Below, in pieces: positions 52,154-64,000 of a stretch of 64,000 nucleotides of DNA. Each line of letters opens with the position of its first letter. Within the stretch, counting starts at the first letter, position 1. Position numbers and translations under genes: made by a program. The notes under the pieces are model-generated. The model saw only the letters and a list, made by a program, of their open reading frames with translations. It did not search any database and had not been told where the DNA came from. This stretch comes from Actinoplanes sandaracinus (GTDB taxonomy: Bacteria > Actinomycetota > Actinomycetes > Mycobacteriales > Micromonosporaceae): positions 186,001 to 250,000 of the forward strand of contig NZ_JASCTH010000011.1 of NCBI RefSeq assembly GCF_030009775.1, read 5' to 3'.

Positions 52154-52716
52154 CAGCCGGCCGCCTCTGCCGCGATCTTCTCGACCAGGGGTTGCAACTC
52201 ACCCAGGGTGGTGGAGCGGCGGATCGCGGCCGCGATGCGGCCCTGCCGGTCCAGGACCAGGGTGTTCGGGATCGCGCTCTGGGTAACGTCGAACTTCAGG
52301 CCCACGTCGCCCTGGAAGTCGTAGAGGCTGGCGTAGGTGACCTGGTAGGCCCGCTCGAACGCCTTCGCCGAGTCCCGCTCGTCACGGGTGTTGATGCCGA
52401 GGAACGTGACGTCCTTGGCCTTCGTCGCCTGGTAGGCCTTCTCCAGGTCGTCCGCCTCGGCCCGGCAGGGCGAGCACCACGAACCCCAGAAGTTGACCAC
52501 GACCACCTTGCCGCGGTCGGCCTCGAGGTCGTAGGCGCGGCCGTCCAGAAGCTCCCCGGTCACGCCGGAGATCAGGGGCCGGTGCGCCGCGTCGCACTCC
52601 ACCACCATGTTGGTGGTGGAGCACTTCTTCGCCCAGTTCTCCTCGCCGCCGCAGCCGCTCAGGACTGCGGCGGTGGTGACCGCCGCGAGGGCGGCGACGG
52701 CGAGGCGGCGCATCAT
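52153..52716 (-). CDS. resA: TlpA/ResA-family thiol-disulfide lipoprotein
   Basis: This 187-aa lipoprotein has lipobox LSGC (Cys21). Its thioredoxin fold has the active site WCSPC in VVNFWGSWCSPCRAE (about 75-89) and a conserved cis-Pro in AIPNTLV. It reduces apocytochrome c cysteines before haem attachment and receives electrons from CcdA. The first ATG (52716) overlaps the phosphatase stop by 4 bp. Confidence 0.93.
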   Translation of the reverse strand: MMRRLAVAALAAVTTAAVLSGCGGEENWAKKCSTTNMVVECDAAHRPLISGVTGELLDGRAYDLEADRGKVVVVNFWGSWCSPCRAEADDLEKAYQATKAKDVTFLGINTRDERDSAKAFERAYQVTYASLYDFQGDVGLKFDVTQSAIPNTLVLDRQGRIAAAIRRSTTLGELQPLVEKIAAEAAG

Positions 52717-53369
52717 GCCCCCTTGGCGGTCTTGGCCGTCGCGGACATGGCGACCAGGTGCGCGGCCGGCTCCGAGTAGTCGATTCCGACCACCTTGGAC
52801 CCCTCGAACCGGAACGAGGTCAGACTGGCCAGGCCGCACTCGCGGCGTCTCGGATCGTGCCAGAGACGTTTGCCCTCGACATACCGGCGCAGTGTCCAGA
52901 TCGGCAACTGGTGCGAGACACAGACCGCCTCGTGGCCCTCGGCGGCGACCCGGGCGGCCTGCACAGCGGCGAACATCCGCTGCGCGATCGCCAGGTAGGC
53001 CTCGCCCCAGGACGGGGTGATCGGGTCACGCAGCACCCACCAGTGCCGCGGGTTGCTGAACGCGCCGTCGCCGACCGAGACCTTCTTGCCCTCGAAGTAG
53101 TTGGCGCTCTCGATCAGCCGGACGTCGGTGGTGATGTCCAGTTTGAACTCCGCGGCGAACGGGGCGGCCGTCTCCTGGGCACGCTCCAGCGGGCTGGCCA
53201 CCACGTGGGTGATGTCCCGGCCGGACAGCACCTCGGTGGCCGCCTTCGCCATCTGGTTACCCAGCTCGGAGAGGTGGAAGTCGGGCAGGCGCCCGTACAG
53301 GATCTGGGCGGGGTTGAAGACCTCACCGTGCCGCAGCACGTGGACCGTGGTCTTGGTCGGCTCGGACAA
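52713..53369 (-). CDS. histidine phosphatase (phosphoglycerate mutase-like) family protein
   Basis: This 218-aa protein has the catalytic RHGEVFNP at the N-terminus, ASPLERAQETA with the second Arg, and CVSHQLPIW with the second His. The TTG at 53369 lies seven bases after AGGAG and three bases after the hemL stop, and is preferred over a start inside hemL. This gene is regularly found between hemL and resA in Actinobacteria. The substrate is unknown. Confidence 0.88.
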   Translation of the reverse strand: MSEPTKTTVHVLRHGEVFNPAQILYGRLPDFHLSELGNQMAKAATEVLSGRDITHVVASPLERAQETAAPFAAEFKLDITTDVRLIESANYFEGKKVSVGDGAFSNPRHWWVLRDPITPSWGEAYLAIAQRMFAAVQAARVAAEGHEAVCVSHQLPIWTLRRYVEGKRLWHDPRRRECGLASLTSFRFEGSKVVGIDYSEPAAHLVAMSATAKTAKGA

Positions 53370-53371
53370 AA

Positions 53372-54709
53372 TCAGGCTCCTGCTGCCGCTCGGGCCGCGT
53401 GCGGCAGCGCCGCGGCGATCTGTTCCAGCGCTGCGTCGTCGATCGCCGTCGACACGAACCACGACTCGAAGGCGCTCGGCGGCAGGTAGACGCCCCGGGC
53501 CAGCATGCTGTGGAAGAACGCCTTGAACGCGGCCGCGTCCTGGGTCTTCGCGGAGTCGTAGTCGTACACCTCGGCGTCGGTGAAGAAGATCGAGAACATG
53601 TTTCCCGCGTACGAGAGCCGGTGCGGCACACCGGCGGCGGTCAGCGCGCCGGACGCGAGCGAGCCGACCGTCCCGGCCAGTTCGTCCAGCCGCTTGTAGG
53701 CCGCCTCGTCGGCGAGCCGCAGCGAGGCCAGACCGGCCGCGCAGGCCAGCGGGTTCCCGGAGAGCGTGCCGGCCTGATAGACCGGACCGGCCGGGGCGAG
53801 GCGGGACATGATCTCCCGGCGACCGCCGAACGCCGCAGCGGGCAGGCCGCCGCCCATCACTTTGCCGAAAGTGAACAGGTCGGCGTCGACCGGGTGCAGC
53901 CCGGCCCAGCCACCGGCGGAGACCCGGAAGCCGGTCATCACCTCGTCGACGATGAGCAGGGCGCCGTGCCGGTGGGCGATCTCGGCGAGCGAGGAGTTGA
54001 AGCCGTCGCGCGGCGTGACCACGCCCATGTTGCCGGGCGCCGCCTCGGTGATGACCGCGGCGATGTCGGCGCCCTGCTCGGCGAAGACGGCCTCGACGGC
54101 CGCGACGTCGTTGTACGGCAGGACGATCGTCTCGCTGGCCGCCGCTCCGGTGACGCCGGGCGAGTCGGGCAGGCCGAGCGTCGCGACGCCGGAGCCGGCC
54201 GCGGCGAGCAGCGCGTCCACGTGGCCGTGGTAGCAGCCGGCGAACTTGACGATCTTCGACCGGCCGGTGAAGCCGCGGGCCAGCCGGATCGCGGTCATGG
54301 TCGCCTCGGTGCCCGAGTTGACCAGCCGAACCTCGTCGATCGGGGTGCGCCGGACGATCTCCTCGGCCAGGTCGACCTCACCCGCGGTGGGCGTGCCGAA
54401 GCTGGTGCCGAGGGCCGCGGCCCGCTGCACCGCCTCGATGATCTCGGGGTGCGCGTGTCCGTGGATCAGCGGGCCCCAGGAGCAGACCAGGTCGACGTAA
54501 CGCCGCCCGTCCGCGTCGGTCAGCCAGGGGCCGGAGCCCGAGGCCATGAACCGGGGTGTGCCGCCGACCGCACGGAACGCACGCACAGGTGAATTCACCC
54601 CGCCGGGCACGATTGCCTGGGCGCGGTCGAACAGGGCCTGGGAGACCGGGGCATCCTCCGGGTACGGAAGTCCCACGGCGGGATTTTTCGTGGTCACAGC
54701 GGTCCCCAT
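53372..54709 (-). CDS. hemL: glutamate-1-semialdehyde 2,1-aminomutase
   Basis: This 445-aa PLP enzyme converts glutamate semialdehyde to 5-aminolevulinate in tetrapyrrole synthesis. The PLP lysine lies in [28 protein letters not shown] and DEVMTGFR are typical, and the start [13 protein letters not shown] is diagnostic. It leads the run that supplies haem for the cytochrome c maturation genes downstream. It is divergent from the STAS gene. Confidence 0.96.
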   Translation of the reverse strand: MGTAVTTKNPAVGLPYPEDAPVSQALFDRAQAIVPGGVNSPVRAFRAVGGTPRFMASGSGPWLTDADGRRYVDLVCSWGPLIHGHAHPEIIEAVQRAAALGTSFGTPTAGEVDLAEEIVRRTPIDEVRLVNSGTEATMTAIRLARGFTGRSKIVKFAGCYHGHVDALLAAAGSGVATLGLPDSPGVTGAAASETIVLPYNDVAAVEAVFAEQGADIAAVITEAAPGNMGVVTPRDGFNSSLAEIAHRHGALLIVDEVMTGFRVSAGGWAGLHPVDADLFTFGKVMGGGLPAAAFGGRREIMSRLAPAGPVYQAGTLSGNPLACAAGLASLRLADEAAYKRLDELAGTVGSLASGALTAAGVPHRLSYAGNMFSIFFTDAEVYDYDSAKTQDAAAFKAFFHSMLARGVYLPPSAFESWFVSTAIDDAALEQIAAALPHAARAAAGA

Positions 54710-54834
54710 TCTGTCAGCGGCATGGAACGAGTATTGCGAGAGGGTTCTTCACGTCACCGGATGATGTCCTGCAAGCACTCGGCCGGACCGCGCCGGACGG
54801 GCTGATTCGCCCCGAAGAGGATAGGCTGAGCCGC

Positions 54835-55161
54835 GTGGAACGACCCGAGCTGTCCATCACGGTTCAGCGCGCGCCCGATGAGGTGGTGATCGAGCTCGCC
54901 GGCGAGATCGACGTGCTCACGGTCACCGAGTTGTCCACGGTCGTCAACGAGTTGCTCGGCGATGACCAGCCCAATCGCATCGTGCTCGATATGGCTGGCG
55001 TCACTTTCTGTGACTCGCAGGGCCTCGGCACGCTGGTGGTGCTGAGCCGTAAGGCCCAGCATTCGCAGGTCGTTCTGGCTCTCGCGAACGTCGGCGACTT
55101 CCTGATGCGTGTGCTCGACATCACCGGATTGCGCTCGGCCCTGATGATCAGCAGCAGCTGA
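54835..55161 (+). CDS. STAS-domain anti-sigma factor antagonist
   Basis: This 108-aa single STAS domain of the SpoIIAA/RsbV type has the phosphoserine site in FCDSQGLGTLVVL (about residue 58). In its unphosphorylated form such a protein binds an anti-sigma kinase and frees its sigma factor. The GTG at 54835 gives the standard length and lies after GAGGATAGG. A phosphatase of RsbU type is encoded at the right edge of the window and could act on proteins of this class. Confidence 0.92.
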   Translation: MERPELSITVQRAPDEVVIELAGEIDVLTVTELSTVVNELLGDDQPNRIVLDMAGVTFCDSQGLGTLVVLSRKAQHSQVVLALANVGDFLMRVLDITGLRSALMISSS

Positions 55162-55168
55162 CGGACGA

Positions 55169-55211
55169 GCTGTCAGTGCGGTCTCGACGTCGCTGAGACC
55201 GCACTGACAGC
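55169..55211. terminator. bidirectional terminator after the STAS gene
   Basis: A perfect 17-bp stem (55169-55185 with 55195-55211) and a 9-nt loop lie between convergent genes, 8 bp after the STAS stop. Confidence 0.85.
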
Positions 55212-55223
55212 CAGCCGGGTTCT

Positions 55224-55244
55224 TGTGGACAGCGTTGTGGATAA
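55224..55244. other. tandem DnaA-box-like sequences
   Basis: TGTGGACAG (55224-55232, eight of nine to the Streptomyces box TGTGGACAA) and TGTGGATAA (55236-55244, a perfect DnaA box) lie in the same orientation, 12 bp apart, just after the terminator. Confidence 0.55.
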
Positions 55245-55247
55245 CTT

Positions 55248-56042
55248 CTAGCGGAAGTCGCCGCTGACGGCCGGAGCCGCTCCATCCCCGGTGGTCGCCG
55301 CCCCGGCGTAAGAGTCACCGTTCGCGTCCCGCCCGCCCTTGGGGTAGGTGTACCGCGCGGAGAAGGTGTACGTCCCCGGCTCGACGGTGTCTCCCGAGGA
55401 GAGCACGAAGCGGTAGACCATCGCCCCGCCCTCCTCGGTGACCGTGCTGGTCACGCTCGCACCCGGCACCTGCTGGCTGCCCCCGCGAGCCACCAGGCCC
55501 GGGGTGCGCGCGACCCGGATCGTCACCTCGAGCGCGGTGAGCCGCTCGCCGGTGGTCACCGTCACGACACTGCTCGCCTGGGAGTCGCCGTCGGGGATGA
55601 CCGAGCCGTCCGCCCAGAGCACGTTCTTCGCGGTGGCCGTGCCGCCGCCGGGGGCCGTCGACGGGCTCGCCGACCGCCCGGCCGAACGCGACTTCGTCGT
55701 CCTGCTCGGCGAGGAAGCGGGGGTCGTGGTGGGCCCGGTGGCGCTCGACGACGCCGGAGCGCTCGGCGTCGGAGCCACGGTGACGACCGCTGTCGGGATG
55801 GGCCCGGGACGCGGCTCGCTGTCGCCGGCGACCGCCCACTGCGCGAAGCCACCGCCGCCGAGCACCGCGGCGACCGCGGCAGCGGCGCCGGCTATCCGCA
55901 ACCGTGGGGCCGGGCGTCTCTTCGCAGCATGGTTGCGCACGGCGGTCCGGCCGATGCGGTCGAGCATGGCCTCACGGTCCGGACGGTGCACTGCCGCCTC
56001 CGCGCGCAGTGCCGCGCGCAGCTCCTCTTCGATGAGCGTCAT
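55248..56042 (-). CDS. single-pass membrane protein with extracytoplasmic domain, unknown function
   Basis: This 264-aa protein has a cytoplasmic N-terminus of about 45 residues (MTLIEEELRAALRAEAAVHRPDREAMLDRIGR), one helix (about 47-66), a Ser/Thr/Pro linker to about 125 and a beta-rich outer domain. The layout recalls the partner of the sigma factor at 43878-44924, but no sigma gene is adjacent here. The ATG at 56042 follows GGGAGGCGG. No family was recognised. Confidence 0.75.
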   Translation of the reverse strand: MTLIEEELRAALRAEAAVHRPDREAMLDRIGRTAVRNHAAKRRPAPRLRIAGAAAAVAAVLGGGGFAQWAVAGDSEPRPGPIPTAVVTVAPTPSAPASSSATGPTTTPASSPSRTTKSRSAGRSASPSTAPGGGTATAKNVLWADGSVIPDGDSQASSVVTVTTGERLTALEVTIRVARTPGLVARGGSQQVPGASVTSTVTEEGGAMVYRFVLSSGDTVEPGTYTFSARYTYPKGGRDANGDSYAGAATTGDGAAPAVSGDFR

Positions 56043-56165
56043 CGCGCCGCCTCCCAACCGTTGATTCGTGCCGGAGCGACACCGCTGCCGCCGAGTGGTT
56101 CCGCGAGAGTCGCGGTGCGCTACGGGAGGTCGTGCTCGTGACCGCGCCCGCCGAGGTGCCCCGTG

Positions 56166-56200
56166 CCGTGGCCGCCGGGATCGGGTCCCGGCGGCCACGG
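56166..56200 (-). terminator. terminator after the pectate lyase
   Basis: A perfect 15-bp stem (56166-56180 with 56186-56200) and a 5-nt loop end 5 bp after the lyase stop. Confidence 0.82.
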
Positions 56201-56204
56201 TCGA

Positions 56205-57707
56205 TCACTTGAAGGTGATGTCGGACTCGGTGTACTTGCAGAACGTGCCGTCCGGGCCGGCGCCGATCTTGGTCGGCTCCTTGCCGGTGTTGTTGCCGGT
56301 GAACTTGACGCAGATGTCCAGGCTCTTCTTGCCGACCACGGTGACCTTGGAGATCGTGGCGGTGTCGCCGAAGTTCTGGTTGATGCCGACCAGGCTGCCG
56401 ACCGGAGCGGTGACGACCACGTTCTGCACCACGACCGCACGCTTGTGCTGGGTGGAGCAGTTGCCGCAGGAGCGGTAGAGCTTGCCGAAGTCGGAGACCT
56501 GGAAGTTCTTGATGGTCAGCGTGCCGCCGCCGTTGTGCTGGAAGACCTTGTCGTCCGCGCCCTTGGCGCCGCCGCCGTCGACGGTGTAGGTCGCCGAGGC
56601 GCCGCCCTTGAAGGTGGCGGCGTCCTCACCGACGTTCTCCCACCACACGTTGATCAGCGTGCAGGAACCGGAGCAGTGGATGCCGTCTGCGGCCGGGGCG
56701 CCGAGGATGACGTTCTTCAGCACCGCGCCGTCGGCCAGCTTGAACAGCGGGTCCTGGCCCTCGTCCTGGCCGTCGCCGCCCAGGGCGCCGCTGCCGAAGT
56801 AGCGGGCGTTGCCGCCGTCCACCGTGCCGGAGACCGGGATCGTCGCGGTGACCGGCTTGTCGACGGTGGCCTTGGGCCACGCCACGCTGGGGGCGGCGGG
56901 GGCGGCCGTCGGGGCCGGGGCCGCCGTCTTCGTCGCCGTGGGAGTGGCGCCGGCGGTCTTGGTCGCCGTCGGTGAAGCCGTCGCGGTCTTGGTGGCGGTC
57001 GGCGACGCGGTGGCCGGCTTGGTGGCGGTGGGCGTCGCGGCCGGCGCGGACGTGGCCGGCCCGGCGCCCAGCGGGTTCACCGAGACGTCGTCGAACTCAG
57101 CCGCGGCGTAGCTGGTGACCAGGCCGATACGGCCGGTGCCGGGCAGCGCGCCGGCGCCGGAGGCGACCTTGGCGCCGTCGACGTAACCGGTGATGGTGCT
57201 GCCCGAGACGTCCACCTTCAGGGTGTGCCACGCGGCCGGGTTGCTGACCGGGGCCGAACCGATGGTGGTGATGGCGCTGCCCTTGACCGCCTGGAGCTCG
57301 GCCTTGCCGGCTGAGGTCAGGGCGAGACGGTACATGGTGGACGATCCGCTGGCGCGCGCCGCGACGCCGGCCAGGCCGGAGCCGAGGTCGAGTGCCTTGA
57401 CCTTGGCCTCGACCGAGTAGTTCGTCCAGGAGGTCTCACCGGCGAAGACGCGGGCGAGCTCGCTCTCGGTCTTCGCCTGCTTGTAGACCTTGGATCCGTC
57501 GGAGACCAGGGACCAGTCGCCGCCGGACTTGGTCCAGTTGCCCGCGCCGTTCTCGAAGTCGTCGCTGAACTGGGTGCCGGCCGAGGCGGACGGAACGAGG
57601 ATGGCGACCAGCGCGGTGACGGCGCCGGCCGCACCTGCCGCGCCGAGACCCACGACCAGACGACGACGACGCCGGCTCGGAGTCGCGCTGGGCATTGCGT
57701 GCCGCAT
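56205..57707 (-). CDS. secreted pectate lyase (PL3 family) with N-terminal LamG-like module
   Basis: This 500-aa protein has a long basic signal peptide (cleavage near PSASA). A concanavalin-like module follows (about 45-210; FSDDFENGAGNWTKSGGDW), then a Pro/Thr/Ala linker with PTATKTA units and a C-terminal parallel beta-helix. The latter shows PL3 features: DGIHCSGSCTLINVWWENVGEDAATFKG and the VFQHNGGGTLTIKNF block. It cleaves pectate by beta-elimination outside the cell. The ATG at 57707 has AGGAGC upstream. A CRP-like palindrome lies 115-130 bp before the start. Confidence 0.9.
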   Translation of the reverse strand: MRHAMPSATPSRRRRRLVVGLGAAGAAGAVTALVAILVPSASAGTQFSDDFENGAGNWTKSGGDWSLVSDGSKVYKQAKTESELARVFAGETSWTNYSVEAKVKALDLGSGLAGVAARASGSSTMYRLALTSAGKAELQAVKGSAITTIGSAPVSNPAAWHTLKVDVSGSTITGYVDGAKVASGAGALPGTGRIGLVTSYAAAEFDDVSVNPLGAGPATSAPAATPTATKPATASPTATKTATASPTATKTAGATPTATKTAAPAPTAAPAAPSVAWPKATVDKPVTATIPVSGTVDGGNARYFGSGALGGDGQDEGQDPLFKLADGAVLKNVILGAPAADGIHCSGSCTLINVWWENVGEDAATFKGGASATYTVDGGGAKGADDKVFQHNGGGTLTIKNFQVSDFGKLYRSCGNCSTQHKRAVVVQNVVVTAPVGSLVGINQNFGDTATISKVTVVGKKSLDICVKFTGNNTGKEPTKIGAGPDGTFCKYTESDITFK

Positions 57708-57820
57708 GTTGCTCCTACTCACAGGGGGATGAGTGCCGCCGTCGGGGACGGCGGACATCGCGCATGATCAAAAGCGATCACGCCCCGGTAGTGGTGCGAC
57801 TGCCCAACAAGGTTGTTCGC

Positions 57821-57836
57821 AGTGACCCAGGTCACA
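57821..57836. promoter_or_regulatory. CRP-like site upstream of the pectate lyase
   Basis: GTGACCCAGGTCAC (57822-57835) is a perfect 14-bp palindrome around CA and fits GTG-N6-GNCAC, the consensus reported for Streptomyces CRP. It lies between the response regulator stop and the lyase gene. Confidence 0.55.
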
Positions 57837-57848
57837 TTTGGCCCGGAG

Positions 57849-58397
57849 TCAGTCTCCCCAGCGTGCCCTCTCCAACAGTTCGAGCGCCTCGACGGCGGCC
57901 TTGTCGCCGCCGGCCCGGAGCACCCGGGCCGCCTCGTCGATCGTCCCGGTCAGCCGCTGCCACTGGGCCTCCCGCTCCTTGGAGGCCTCGGCCTGAGCCT
58001 TGAGCTGCTGACTCTTCGTCCAGAGCTCGACGAAGATGGAGACCTTGGCACGGAGCACCCACGGATCGAACGGCTTCGTGAGGTAATCGACGGCGCCGAC
58101 GGCATAACCCCGCAGGGCGAGCTGCGCGTCACGGTCGGCGGCGGTGAGGAACAGGATCGGCACGTGCCTGGTCCGCTCGCGCCGCTTGATGTGACTGGCC
58201 GTCTCGAAGCCGTCCATGTTGGGCATGTGCGCGTCCAGCAGGATCACCGCGAAGTCGTCGGTGAGCAGCTGCTTGAGCGCGGCCTCACCGCTCTCGACAG
58301 CGACCGCGGTGACGGGCAGGCCCTGCAGGATCGCCTCCAGGGCCAGCAGGTTGTCTCGCCGGTCGTCGACCAGAAGCGCCTTGGCACGCTCACCCAC
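57849..58397 (-). CDS. response regulator with short C-terminal helix region
   Basis: This 182-aa protein has an N-terminal receiver domain (about 5-125): acidic pair in LLVDDRRDNLLAL, phospho-Asp55 in VILLDAHMPNMDGF, Thr in LFLTAADRD and Lys in YLTKPFDP. The last about 55 residues are helical and carry no DNA-binding or enzymatic output. It follows the large hybrid kinase by 61 bp on the same strand and is probably its phosphate partner or a diguanylate-independent relay protein. Confidence 0.92.
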   Translation of the reverse strand: MGERAKALLVDDRRDNLLALEAILQGLPVTAVAVESGEAALKQLLTDDFAVILLDAHMPNMDGFETASHIKRRERTRHVPILFLTAADRDAQLALRGYAVGAVDYLTKPFDPWVLRAKVSIFVELWTKSQQLKAQAEASKEREAQWQRLTGTIDEAARVLRAGGDKAAVEALELLERARWGD

Positions 58398-58458
58398 CCG
58401 TACTCACCTCACCCACCGGTAGATCCTTCCCCATGGCGCTACCCCGTCGCGACCGGTT

Positions 58459-62853
<4,395 letters not shown>

Positions 62854-62966
62854 GCTGTCCTCACTCGCTGTCTACTGCCGGGGGGTTACCTATCCTCTCT
62901 CGCTCGACCGGGTCAATGCGAGAGACGACTTTGTGCATACACCCGTTCACGGGAGAGGATGCATGG

Positions 62967-64000
62967 GTGCCAGCCGAGGTCGGAACCAGGACGAGCATCC
63001 CGTCGGGTGCGCCGTCCGAGGCCCTGGTGCGCCGGAACAGGTTGCCCAACGATCGGCGGACCCCCGCGGCGGCCCGCGCCCTCGTCCGCTCCGTGCTGGA
63101 GGAGACCGGCCTCGTCGGTCTGCTCAACGAGGCTCTGCTGCTCACCACCGAGCTTTCCACGAACGCGGTGGTGCACGCGAACACCGAGCTGGAGATCGAG
63201 GTCAGCGCCGACTCGGGCGGCCTCACCGTGACCGTCACCGACTTCGCGTCCGGCCCGGTCGAACAGCTCACCATCGGCCCGCGCAACGAGAGCGCCGACA
63301 TCGGCGAGGTGGCCGAGCGCGGCCGCGGCCTGCTCCTGGTCGACCACTTCGCCAGCCGCTGGGGCACCGTGCACGAGGGCGACGGCAAGGGCGTCTGGTT
63401 CCGGCTCGACCAGCGCGCGGACGCCGTCGGCATGGTCCGCCTGCCGAGCGCGTCCGAGAACCCGAGCCTCGGCGCCCTCACCGGCCTGCTGCGCAGCGGC
63501 ACCGACCGGCACTCCGACGAGGGCCTCACCGACCTCGCCACCGACCTTCTCTCCCGGCTCGCCCGGCTCACCGGCGCGGCCGGCGGCGTCGTCCGCCTCG
63601 ACCGCGGCGACGGCATGGGGCGGCAACTTCTCGCACGGTACGGCAGAGCCCCCCGTGACAACGCCGACACCATCCGCGTCCCCCTGGCCGTGCATCGGCC
63701 GTACTCCGGCGAGCTGGAACTGGACGCCGCCCCCGAGGGGTACGCCCTGGCCCTGGCCACCATGGTCGCCGAACGGTTCGCCCTGCACCTGGAGAACGAC
63801 CGCCTGCGCCGCGCCGACATCCGCCGGCAGACGTGGATAACCTTCCTCGCCGAGGCCAGCGAGTTGCTCGCCCAGTCCCTCGACGTGAACCTGACGATGG
63901 CCCTCATCCCGCAACTGGTCGTGCCACGGCTGGGGCAGTGGTGCGCGGTCCACACCACCGACGCGTGGGGCCGGCTCCAGCTCGCCGCCGCCACCCACGC
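62967..64000 (+). CDS. RsbU-like regulatory protein with HATPase and GAF domains, 3' part outside window
   Basis: The first about 344 residues are present. The N-terminal domain (about 20-150) is an anti-sigma-type HATPase (LLTTELSTNAVVHANT, then DIGEVAERGRGLLLVD). A degenerate GAF-like region follows, and from about 300 a second GAF domain starts (TFLAEASELLAQSLDVNLTM). This order usually leads to a C-terminal SpoIIE/PP2C phosphatase, which would lie outside the window. GTG 62967 has GGAGAGGA seven bases upstream. It shares a 113-bp promoter region with the HAMP kinase. Confidence 0.85.
   Translation, partial: MPAEVGTRTSIPSGAPSEALVRRNRLPNDRRTPAAARALVRSVLEETGLVGLLNEALLLTTELSTNAVVHANTELEIEVSADSGGLTVTVTDFASGPVEQLTIGPRNESADIGEVAERGRGLLLVDHFASRWGTVHEGDGKGVWFRLDQRADAVGMVRLPSASENPSLGALTGLLRSGTDRHSDEGLTDLATDLLSRLARLTGAAGGVVRLDRGDGMGRQLLARYGRAPRDNADTIRVPLAVHRPYSGELELDAAPEGYALALATMVAERFALHLENDRLRRADIRRQTWITFLAEASELLAQSLDVNLTMALIPQLVVPRLGQWCAVHTTDAWGRLQLAAATH

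Noticed and set aside
51327-52202. Long N-terminal extension of resB
   Set aside because: It is out of phase with conserved sequence and lies across ccdA. The GTG at 51326, overlapping the ccdA stop, is the real start.

Overview
This is a GC-rich actinobacterial chromosome segment. GTG and TTG starts are frequent, and start and stop codons often overlap as ATGA or GTGA. The content points to the Micromonosporaceae, most like Actinoplanes: an isolated fliQ, bldC, a multi-HAMP hybrid kinase beside an RsbU-type phosphatase, a pectate lyase, and futalosine-pathway menaquinone genes. The genus is an inference from gene content. No rRNA, tRNA, CRISPR array, insertion sequence or prophage was seen.

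Region 1 (1-7.7 kb, mostly minus strand) is respiratory. It holds the start of the complex I operon (nuoA-B-C-D, with nuoD cut by the window edge), a geranylgeranyl-reductase-family flavoprotein, menG and mqnC. A TetR/VOC divergent pair with a clear palindromic operator follows. Region 2 (7.9-20.5 kb) holds an SNF2 helicase with a SWIM protein, an aldo-keto reductase, an LPxTG-like surface protein, mqnA, an AlbA_2/ATPase protein with three TTA codons, a HelD-like helicase and an F420-type oxidoreductase. Region 3 (20.7-26 kb) has a GNAT enzyme, a translationally coupled membrane protein-regulator-ABC exporter cassette, a VOC protein and a secreted subtilase.

Region 4 (26-32.4 kb, minus) holds an orphan fliQ, a B12-type importer (btuF-C-D) behind a cobalamin riboswitch, a PadR/signal-peptidase-like pair whose peptidase lacks the usual lysine, and mqnE with two small membrane proteins. 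Region 5 (32.5-39 kb, plus) is rich in low-complexity coding repeats: an NlpC/P60 hydrolase with a Ser/Pro tail, a 726-residue Pro/Ala/Ser-rich tail-anchored protein, and a DEAD-box helicase with a GDRP-repeat tail.

Region 6 (39.2-54.7 kb) has a putative metallopeptidase, a Cds1-like PLP enzyme with its Lrp regulator, bldC, and the late menaquinone genes (UbiX-, UbiA- and UbiD-type). It also has a SigE-type sigma factor and the haem/cytochrome c maturation run hemL-phosphatase-resA-ccdA-resB-ccsB. Region 7 (54.8-64 kb) holds a STAS anti-anti-sigma factor, a secreted pectate lyase with a CRP-like site upstream, a response regulator, a 1464-residue HAMP-array hybrid kinase, and the start of a divergent RsbU-type protein.

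The unifying theme is the menaquinone-dependent respiratory chain. mqnA, mqnC, mqnE, the UbiA/UbiD/UbiX set, menG, a candidate menaquinone reductase, complex I and cytochrome c assembly lie within about 53 kb, interleaved with regulatory and envelope genes. mqnB and mqnD were not found here.
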